This document shows, piece by piece, positions 54,401 to 64,000 of a stretch of DNA of 64,000 nt. Source of the DNA: Cherax quadricarinatus (lineage: Eukaryota > Arthropoda > Malacostraca > Decapoda > Parastacidae); assembly GCF_038502225.1 (NCBI RefSeq), contig NW_027196452.1, forward strand, positions 15,001 to 79,000. Direction: 5' to 3'. The translations under genes and the position numbers were made by a program. The notes under the pieces are model-generated. The model saw nothing but the letters and a program-made list of their open reading frames with translations. It searched no databases and was not told the DNA's origin. How positions within the stretch are numbered: position 1 is the stretch's first letter; the number at the start of each line of letters is the position of its first letter.

Positions 54401-57400
54401 TGTTACAGAGGGTGTATAATGACCGTGTATTATAACACTGGTGTTACAGTGTATGACCGTGTATTATAACACTGGTGTTACAGAGCGTGTATAATGACCG
54501 TGTATTATAACACTGGTGTTACAGAGGGTGTATAATGACCGTGTATTATAACACTGGTGTTACAGAGGGTGTATAATGACCGTGTATTATAACACTGGTG
54601 TTAGAGGGTGTATAATGACCGTGTATTATAACACTGGTGTTACAGAGGGTGTATGACCGTGTATTATAACACTGGTGTTACAGAGGGCGTATAATGACCG
54701 TGTATTATAACACTGGTGATACAGAGGGCGTATAATGACCGTGTATTATAACACTGGTGTTACAGAGGGTGTATAATGACCGTGTATTATAACACTGGTG
54801 TTACAGAGGGCGTATAATGACCGTGTATTATAACACTGGTGTTACAGAGGGTGTATAATGACAGTGTATTATAACACTGGTGTTGCAGTGTATAATGACC
54901 GTGTATTATAACACTGGTGTTACAGAGCGTGTATAATGACCATGTTTATAACACTGGTGTTACAGAGGGTGTATAATGACCGTGTATTATAACACTGGTG
55001 TTACAGAGCGTGTATAATGACCGTGTATTATAACACTAGTGTTACAGAGGGTGTATAATGACCGTGTATTATAACACTGGTGTTACAGAGGGTGTATAAT
55101 GACCGTGTATTATAACACTGGTGTTACAGAGGGTGTATAATGACCGTGTATTATAACACTGGTGTTACAGAGGGCGTATAATGACCGTGTATTATAACAC
55201 TGGTGTTACAGAGGGTGTATAATGACCGTGTATTATAACACTGGTGTTACAGAGGGTGTATAATGACCGTGTATTATAACACTGGTGTTACAGAGGGTGT
55301 ATAATGACCGTGTATTATAACACTGGTGTTACAGAGGGTGTATAATGACCGTGTATTATAACACTGGTGTTACAGAGGGTGTATAATGACCGTGTATTAT
55401 AACACTGGTGTTACAGAGGGTGTATAATGACCGTGTATAACACTGGTGTTACAGAGGGTGTATAATGACCGTGTATTATAACACTGGTGTTACAGAGGGT
55501 GTATAATGACCGTGTATTATAACACTGGTGTTACAGAGGGCGTATAATGACCGTGTATTATAAGACTGGTGGTACAGAGGGCGTATGACCGTGTATTATA
55601 ACACTGGTGTTACAGAGGGTGTATAATGACCGTGTATTATAACACTGGTGTTACAGAGGGCGTATAATGACCGTGTATTATAACACTGGTGTTACAGAGG
55701 GTGTATAATGACCGTGTATTATAACACTGGTGTTACAGAGGGTGTATAATGACCGTGTATTATAACACTGGTGTTACAGAGGGTGTATAATGACCGTGTA
55801 TTATAACACTGGTGTTACAGAGGGTGTATAATGACCGTGTATTATAACACTGGTGTTACAGAGGGTGTATAATGACCGTGTATAACACTGGTGTTACAGA
55901 GGGTGTATGACCGTGTATTATAACACTGGTGTTACAGTGTATAATGACCGTGTATTATAACACTGGTGTTACAGAGGGTGTATAATGACCGTGTATTATA
56001 ACACTGGTGTTACAGAGGGCGTATAATGACCGTGTATTATAACACTGGTGTTACAGAGGGTGTATAATAACCGTGTATTATAATACTGGTGTTACAGAGG
56101 GTGTATAATGACCGTGTATTATAACACTGGTGTTACAGAGGGTGTATAATGACCGTGTATTATAACACTGGTGTTAGAGCGTGTATAATGACCGTGTATT
56201 ATAACACTGGTGTTACAGAGGCTGTATAATGACGGTGTATAACACTGGTGTTACAGAGGGTGTATAATGACCGTGTATAATAACTCTGGTGCTACAGAGC
56301 GTGTATAATGACCGTGTATTATAACACTGGTGTTACAGAGGGTGTATAATGACCGTGTATTATAACACTGGTGTTACAGAGGCTGTATAATGACCGTGTA
56401 TTATAACACTGGTGTTACAGAGGGTGTATGACCGTGTATTATAACACTGGTGTTACAGAGGGTGTATAATGACCGTGTATTATAACACTGGTGTTACAGA
56501 GGCTGTATAATGACCGTGTATTATAACACTGGTGTTACAGAGGCTGTATAATGACCGTGTATTATAACACTGGTGTTACAGAGGGTGTATAATGACCGTG
56601 TATTATAACATTGGTGTTACAGTGTATGACCGTGTATTATAACACTGGTGTTACAGAGCGTGTATAATGACCGTGTATTATAACACTGGTGTTACAGAGG
56701 GTGTATAATGACCGTGTATTATAACACTGGTGTTACAGAGGGTGTATAATGACCGTGTATTATAACACTGGTGTTACAGAGGGTGTATAATGACCGTGTA
56801 TAACACTGGTGTTACAGAGGGCGTATAATGACCGTGTATTATAACACTGGTGTTACAGAGGGTGTATAATGACCGTGTATTATAACACTGGTGTTACAGA
56901 GGGTGTATAATGACCGTGTATTATAACACTGGTGTTACAGAGGGTGTATAATGACCGTGTATTATAACACTGGTGTTACAGAGGGTGTATGACCGTGTAT
57001 TATAACAATGGTGTTACAGAGGGTGTATAATGACCGTGTATTATAACACTGGTGTTACAGAGGGTGTATAATGACCGTGTATAACACTGGTGTTACAGAG
57101 GGTGTATAATGACCGTGTATTATAACACTGGTGTTACAGAGGGCGTATAATGACCGTGTATTATAACACTGGTGTTACAGAGGGTGTATGACCGTGTATT
57201 ATAACACTGGTGTTACAGTGTATAATGACCGTGTATAACACTGGTGTTACAGAGCGTGTTTTATGACCGTGTATTATAACACTGGTGTTACAGAGGGCGT
57301 ATAATGACAGTGTATTATAACACTGGTGTTACAGAGGGTGTATAATGACCGTGTATTATAACACTGGTATTACAGAGGGTGTATGACCGTGTATTATAAC

Positions 57401-60400
57401 ACTGGTGTTACAGAGGGTGTATAATGACCGTGTATAACACTGGTGTTACAGAGGGTGTATAATGACCGTGTATTATAACACTGGTGTTACAGAGGGTGTA
57501 TAATGACCGTGTATTATAACACTGGTGTTACAGAGGGCGTATAATGACCGTGTATTATAACACTGGTGGTACAGAGGGCGTATAATGGCCGTGTATTATA
57601 ACACTGGTGTTACAGAGGGTGTATAATGACCGTGTATTATAACACTGGTGTTACAGAGGGCGTATAATGACCGTGTATTTTAACACTGGTGTTACAGAGG
57701 GCGTATAATGACCGTGTATTTTAACACTGGTGTTAGAGGGCGTATAATGACCGTGTATTATAACACTGGTGTTACAGAGGGCGTATAATGACCGTGTATT
57801 TTAACACTGGTGTTACAGAGGGCGTATAATGACCGTGTATTATAACACTGGTGTTACAGAGGGCGTATAATGACCGTGTATTATAACACTGGTGTTACAG
57901 AGGGTGTATAATGACCGTGTATTATAACACTGGTGTTACAGTGTATAATGACCGTGTATTATAACACTGGTGTTACAGTGTATAATGACCGTGTATTATA
58001 ACACTGGTGTTACAGTGTATAATGACCGTGTATTATAACACTGGTGTTACAGTGTATAATGACCGTGTATTATAACACTGGTGTTACAGTGTATAATGAC
58101 CGTGTATTATAACTGGTTTTACAGAGCGTGTATAATGACCGTGTATTATAACACTGGTGTTACAGAGCGTGTATAATGACCGTGTATTATAACACTAGTG
58201 TTACAGTGTATAATGACCGTGTATTATAACACTGGTGTTACAGTGTATAATGACCGTGTATTATAACACTGGTGTTACAGAGCGTGTATAATGACCGTGT
58301 ATTATAACACTGGTGTTACAGTGTATAATGACCGTGTATTATAACACTGGTGTTACAGAGGGCGTATAATGACCGTGTATTATAACACTGGTGTTACAGA
58401 GGGTGTATAATGACCGTGTATTATAACACTGGTGTTACAGAGCGTGTATAATGACCGTGTATTATAACACTGGTGTTACAGTGTATAATGACCGTGTATT
58501 ATAACACTGGTGTTACAGAGGGCGTATGACCGTGTATTATAACACTGGTGTTACAGAGGGTGTATAATGACCGTGTATTATAACACTGGTGTTACAGTGT
58601 ATAATGACCGTGTATTATAACACTGGTCTTACAGAGGGCGTATAATGACCGTGTATTATAACACTGGTGTTACAGAGGGTGTATAATGACCGTGTATTAT
58701 AACACTGGTGTTACAGAGGGTGTATAATGACCGTGTATTATAACGCTGGTGTTACAGAGGGTGTATAATGACCGTGTATTATAACACTGGTGTTACAGAG
58801 GCTGTATAATGACCGTGTATAACACTGGTGTTACAGAGGGCGTATAATGACCGTGTATTATAACACTGGTGTTACAGAGGCTGTATAATGACCGTGTATT
58901 ATAACACTGGTGTTACAGAGGCTGTATAATGACCGTGTATTATAACACTGGTGTTACAGAGGGTGTATAATGACCGTGTATTATAACACTGGTGTTACAG
59001 AGGGCGTATAATGACCGTGTATTATAACACTGGTGTTACAGAGGGTGTATAATGACCGTGTATTATAACACTGGTGTTACAGAGGGTGTATAATCACCGT
59101 GTATTATAACACTGGTGTTACAGAGGGTGTATAATGACCGTGTATTATAACACTGGTGTTACAGAGGGTGTATAATGACCGTGCATTATAACACTGGTGT
59201 TACAGAGGGTGTATAATGACCGTGTATTATAACACTGGTGTTACAGAGGGTGTATAATGACCGTGTATTATAACACTGGTGTTAGAGGGTGTATAATGAA
59301 ATTGTATTATAACACTGGTGTTAGAGGGTGTATGACCGTGTATTATAACACTGGTGTTACAGAGGGTGTATAATGACCGTGTATTATAACACTGGTGTTA
59401 CAGAGGGTGTATAATGATCGTGTATTATAACACTGGTGTTACAGAGGGTGTATAATGACCGTGTATTATAACACTGGTGTAACAGAGGCTGTATAATGAC
59501 CGTGTATTATAACACTGGTGTTACAGAGGGTGTATAATGACCGTGTATTATAACACTGGTGTTACAGAGGGTGTATAATGACCGTGTATTATAACACTGG
59601 TGTTACAGAGGGTGTATAATGACCGTGTATTATAACACTGGTGTTACAGTGTATAATGACCGTGTATTATAACACTGGTGTTACAGAGGGTGTATAATGA
59701 CCGTGTATTATAACACTGGTGTTACAGAGGGTGTATAATAACCGTGTATTATAACACTGGTGTTACAGAGGGTGTATAATGACCGTGTATTATAACACTG
59801 GTGTTACAGAGGGTGTATAATGACCGTGTATTATAACACTGGTGTTACAGAGGGTGTATAATGACCGTGTATTATAACACTGGTGTTACAGAGGGTGTAT
59901 AATGACCGTGTATTATAACACTGGTGTTACAGAGGGCGTATAATGACCGTGTATTATAACACTGGTGTTACAGAGGGTGTATAATGACCGTGTATTATAA
60001 CACTGGTGTTACAGAGGGTGTATAATGACCGTGTATTATAACACTGGTGTTACAGAGGGTGTATAATGACCGTGTATTATAACACTGGTGTTACAGAGGC
60101 TGTATAATGACCGTGTATTATAACACTGGTGTTACAGAGGCTGTATAATGACCGTGTATTATAACACTGGTGTTACAGAGGCTGTATAATGACCGTGTAT
60201 TATAACACTGGTGTTAGAGGGTGTATAATGACCGTGTATTATAACACTGGTGGTACAGAGGTTGTATAATGACCGTGTATTATAACACTGGTGTTACAGA
60301 GGGTGTATAATGACCGTGTATTATAACACTGGTGGTACAGAGGCTGTATAATGACCGTGTATTATAACACTGGTGTTACAGAGGCTGTATAATGACCGTG

Positions 60401-60773
60401 TATTATAACACTGGTGTTACAGAGGCTGTATAATGACCGTGTATAACACTGGTGTTACAGAGGCTGTATAATGACCGTGTATTATAACACTGGTGTTACA
60501 GAGGGTGTATGACCGTGTATTATAACACTGGTGTTACAGAGGGTGTATAATGACCGTGTTTTATAACACTGGTGGTACAGAGGGTGTATAATGACCGTGT
60601 ATTATAACACTGGTGTAACAGAGGGTGTATAATGACCGTGTATTATAACACTGGTGTTACAGAGGGTGTATAATGACCGTGTATTATAACACTGGTGTTA
60701 TAGAGCGTGTATAATGACCGTGTATTATAACACTGGTGTTATAGAGCGTGTATAATGACCGTGTATTATAACA
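51461..60773. repeat. 41-bp minisatellite, about 230 units, 9.3 kb
   Basis: Unit GTGTATAATGACCGTGTATT, then ATAACACTGGTGTTACAGAG, then G. Common shorter versions lack TTAT (37 bp), ATA (TGTATGACC) or AGAGGGTGT (CAGTGTATAATG). Left-end units are mostly the 37-bp version with GAG-TATAACAC. Groups of rare variants recur in the same order about 2.2 kb apart (see findings). No gene is present. Confidence 0.97.
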
Positions 60774-60780
60774 ACTTGTC

Positions 60781-60860
<80 letters not shown>
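60781..60860. repeat. (GA)n microsatellite
   Basis: Uninterrupted AG run of about 80 bp at the end of the 41-bp array. Confidence 0.97.
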
Positions 60861-60863
<3 letters not shown>

Positions 60864-61476
60864 AACCACAATCTCAATAAGAAGTCAATAATTCTCTCAC
60901 ACATATTCCTGTACAATTCTCATATATGAGGCACAAGATCACACAATTCCTCTGGACAACAATTCCCGATTTCCACACAAAACTGAGTTCAACAAACCCA
61001 GTTTGGTCTTTCTGATGGGAAATTCAGTTAGCATTTAACGAGGCTTACCCAAACACCTGCCAATTGTGTTCGCTGCCTGCTAACAACTACAACAAACACC
61101 TGTCAATTGTCTCTGCCTGATAACTTCAACACCTGTCAATTGTGTGTGTGCCTGGTAACAACTACAACACCTGTCAAATGTCTCTGCCTGCTAACAACTA
61201 CAACAAACACCTGTCAAGTCTGTTCTCTGCCTAACTTAATAACACCAGCTGGTGTTAACATCTGTCAGTGTTGATAACACCAGCTGGTGGGGATACCAAC
61301 TTTAACAAGCAGCTGGTAACTTACACCAGCTGCCATTAACACTCCAGTTGGTTAATGGGGTTTAAATCCTATCTACTACACAAGGGTCAACAAGACAGCT
61401 GCATGTCACATGTTCAACACCTGTCTAAGATTACTTTAATACCTAATACAGAACTTAAACTCTCTATACACACACA
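60861..61476. repeat. Low-complexity region with degenerate CACCTGTCAATTGT repeats
   Basis: Between about 61,050 and 61,225, CACCTGTCAATTGT and AACAACTACAAC recur four to five times with changes (unit about 45-55 bp). The rest is unique. A perfect 18-bp palindrome lies at 61,240-61,257. Confidence 0.6.
61240..61257. repeat. Perfect 18-bp palindrome
   Basis: TAACACCAGCTGGTGTTA reads the same on both strands. A partial copy (AACACCAGCTGGTG) follows at about 61,275. Confidence 0.95.
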
Positions 61477-61600
61477 CTGCGACTTACACCTCACTCTCAA
61501 TGTAACACTGCGACTTACACCTCACTCTCAATGTAACACTGCGACTTACACCTCACTCTCAATGTAACACTGCGACTTACACCTCACTCTCAATGTAACA
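61477..61600. repeat. 31-bp tandem repeat, 4 units
   Basis: ACTGCGACTTACACCTCACT followed by CTCAATGTAAC, four near-identical copies. Confidence 0.95.
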
Positions 61601-62096
61601 ATGCAAAAATATAACTACTACCCAGTTCCAACAATGGAAATATAACTAAGGTAATTTTTAAATATTTAAATACATTAAAAATTTATGTCTGGAATGATGA
61701 TATTGGAAGTCTATTAAATTGATGAAGGTGTCTCGTACATCCATCCTTTCTCCATGACCAAACAATTCCTTCAACTCTCTATTACAGTGAATAACACTAT
61801 ACAATATTACAGTAATTATCATAACACCAAACAATATTACTAGCACACCCACCCACACCTACACCCACATCTACACCAACACCTACACACCTGCATGTCC
61901 TAAATCGAATTCTGTGTCAATTTGGCTCGAGTCAAAATACCCAGGAAGCGGATTCCCAGGTCAGGCAGCCCTGAAGTGGCGTACGTATACGTGTGTACGT
62001 GGTTACCTCTTAGTACTTACGTCCACCTACAAGATTAATGTTAATGGTGAGTTGTGTAAGAGCAGAGTAATTAACTAATATACTCGACACTCATCC
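61601..62096. other. No feature seen
   Basis: AT-rich unique sequence with CCACACCTACACC-type short repeats at about 61,845-61,890. No reading frame or RNA gene recognised. Confidence 0.6.
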
Positions 62097-64000
62097 GATG
62101 TTTATACCACCTGTCCTTGTCTACAACACTGTCAGTGGATGTTTATACAACCTGTCCTTGTCTACAACACTGTCAGTGGATGTTTATACCACCTGTCCTT
62201 GTCTACAACACTGTCAGTGGATGTTTATACCACCTGTCCTTGTCTACAACACTGTCAGTGGATGTTTATACCACCTGTCCTTGTCTACAACACTGTCAGT
62301 GGATGTTTATACCACCTGTCCTTGTCTACAACACTGTCAGTGGATGTTTATACCACCTGTCCTTGTCTACAACACTGTCAGTGGATGTTTATACCACCTG
62401 TCCTTGTCTACAACACTGTCAGTGGATGTTTATACCACCTGTCCTTGTCTACAACACTGTCAGTGGATGTTTATACCACCTGTCCTTGTCTACAACACCG
62501 TCAGTGGATGTTTATACCACCTGTCCTTGTCTACAACACTGTCAGTGGATGTTTATACCACCTGTCCTTGTCTACAACACTGTCAGTGGATGTTTATACC
62601 ACCTGTCCTTGTCTACAACACTGTCAGTGGATGTTTATACCACCTGTCCTTGTCTACAACACTGTCAGTGGATGTTTATACCACCTGTCCTTGTCTACAA
62701 CACTGTCAGTGGATGTTTATACCACCTGTCCTTGTCTACAACACTGTCAGTGGATGTTTATACCACCTGTCCTTGTCTACAACACTGTCAGTGGATGTTT
62801 ATACCACCTGTCCTTGTCTACAACACTGTCAGTGGATGTTTATACCACCTGTCCTTGTCTACAACACTGTCAGTGGATGTTTATACCACCTGTCCTTGTC
62901 TACAACACTGTCAGTGGATGTTTATACCACCTGTCCTTGTCTACAACACTGTCAGTGGATGTTTATACCACCTGTCCTTGTCTACAACACTGTCAGTGGA
63001 TGTTTATACCACCTGTCCTTGTCTACAACACTGTCAGTGGATGTTTATACCACCTGTCCTTGTCTACAACACTGTCAGTGGATGTTTATACTACCTGTCC
63101 TTGTCTACAACACTGTCAGTGGATGTTTATACTACCTGTCCTTGTCTACAACACTGTCAGTGGATGTTTATGCTACCTGTCCTTGTCTACAACACTGTCA
63201 GTGGATGTTTATACTACCTGTCCTTGTCTACAACACTGTCAGTGGATGTTTATGCTACCTGTCCTTGTCTACAACACTGTCAGTGGATGTTTATACTACC
63301 TGTCCTTGTCTACAACACTGTCAGTGGATGTTTATACCACCTGTCCTTGTCTACAACACTGTCAGTGGATGTTTATACTACCTGTCCTTGTCTACAACAC
63401 TGTCAGTGGATGTTTATACTACCTGTCCTTGTCTACAACACTGTCAGTGGATGTTTATGCTACCTGTCCTTGTCTACAACACTGTCAGTGGATGTTTATG
63501 CTACCTGTCCTTGTCTACAACACTGTCAGATGTTTATACCACCTGTCCTTGTCTACAACACTGTCAGTGGATGTTTATACTTGTCCTTGTCTACAACACT
63601 GTCAGTGGATGTTTATACCTGTCCTTGTCTACAACACTGTCAGTGGATGTTTATACTACCTGTCCTTGTCTACAACACTGTCAGTGGATGTTTATGCTAC
63701 CTGTCCTTGTCTACAACACTGTCAGATGTTTATACCACCTGTCCTTGTCTACAACACTGTCAGTGGATGTTTATACTTGTCCTTGTCTACAACACTGTCA
63801 GTGGATGTTTATACCTGTCCTTGTCTACAACACTGTCAGTGGATGTTTATACCACCTGTCCTTGTCTACAACACTGTCAGTGGATGTTTATACCACCTGT
63901 CCTTGTCTACAACACTGTCAGTGGATGTTTATACTACCTGTCCTTGTCTACAACACTGTCAGTGGATGTTTATACTACCTGTCCTTGTCTACAACACTGT
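62097..64000. repeat. 41-bp minisatellite, about 46 units, runs off the window
   Basis: Unit GATGTTTATACCACCTGTCC, then TTGTCTACAACACTGTCAGT, then G. Left units have ACCACC. Right of 63.09 kb ACTACC and GCTACC variants appear, with deletions (GTCAGATG, TATACTTGTCC) that recur together at about 63.53-63.63 and 63.72-63.82 kb. Confidence 0.97.

Overview
This is eukaryotic, repeat-dominated DNA with no recognisable host protein gene. It contains Metaviridae-type (Ty3/Gypsy), CR1/Jockey-type LINE and Penelope-like retroelements, tRNA-derived SINEs with the B-box and GGTACCTGGGTGTTA body that I associate with decapod crustaceans, many (CA)n, (GA)n and (TA)n microsatellites, and about a dozen long minisatellites that together fill roughly half of the window (my estimate). 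A decapod genome (crayfish, shrimp or crab), in a heterochromatic or minisatellite-rich region, is the best guess. This rests on recognition of the SINE and LINE families, not on a search.

Layout. 1-2.1 kb: purine-rich and C-rich simple arrays. 2.2-3.8 kb: a 72-bp satellite, interrupted at 3.79-5.19 kb by a Penelope-like fragment that keeps a GIY-YIG endonuclease, inverted repeats and a hammerhead-like motif. 5.67-6.09 kb: a short element with terminal inverted repeats and a canonical hammerhead core. 6.66-8.18 kb: a 24-bp array. 8.32-19.33 kb: a complete but dead Ty3/Gypsy element with two ~289-bp LTRs and a CTCC target duplication. Its leader carries a separate 2.1-kb 24-bp array, and its reverse transcriptase is split by a 1,048-bp solo LTR of another family. 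19.49-28.0 kb: three head-to-tail copies of one LINE family, the third apparently full length with intact ORF1 and ORF2, each separated by (CA)n. 28.3-36.1 kb: 46-bp and 19-bp arrays. 36.1-36.8 kb: a short island with CCAAT, CRE and TATA motifs. 37.0-39.2 kb: a 29-bp array. 39.6-42.6 kb: a second LINE train of the same family, on the minus strand and again separated by (TG)n. 42.7-43.1 kb: a decayed second LINE. 44.0-44.1 kb: another hammerhead-like inverted-repeat element. 44.86-47.27 kb: one SINE blown up by two internal minisatellites and a 1,155-bp insertion. 47.3-60.8 kb: 50-bp, 36-bp and 41-bp arrays. 60.9-62.1 kb: low-complexity unique DNA. 62.1-64 kb: another 41-bp array that runs off the end.

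How the parts relate. The only apparently intact coding unit is LINE copy 3 (ORF1 at 23,907 and ORF2 ending at 27,913), which could supply the machinery for the truncated copies. The strongest unusual signals are: (i) every LINE 5' and 3' boundary falls in a CA/TG-rich tract, giving two trains of serial insertions; (ii) three hammerhead ribozyme-like motifs, each flanked by inverted repeats, two of which share a paired C3-to-U plus G8-to-A change; (iii) transposable elements that generate or host minisatellites internally (Gypsy leader, SINE body, SINE tail).
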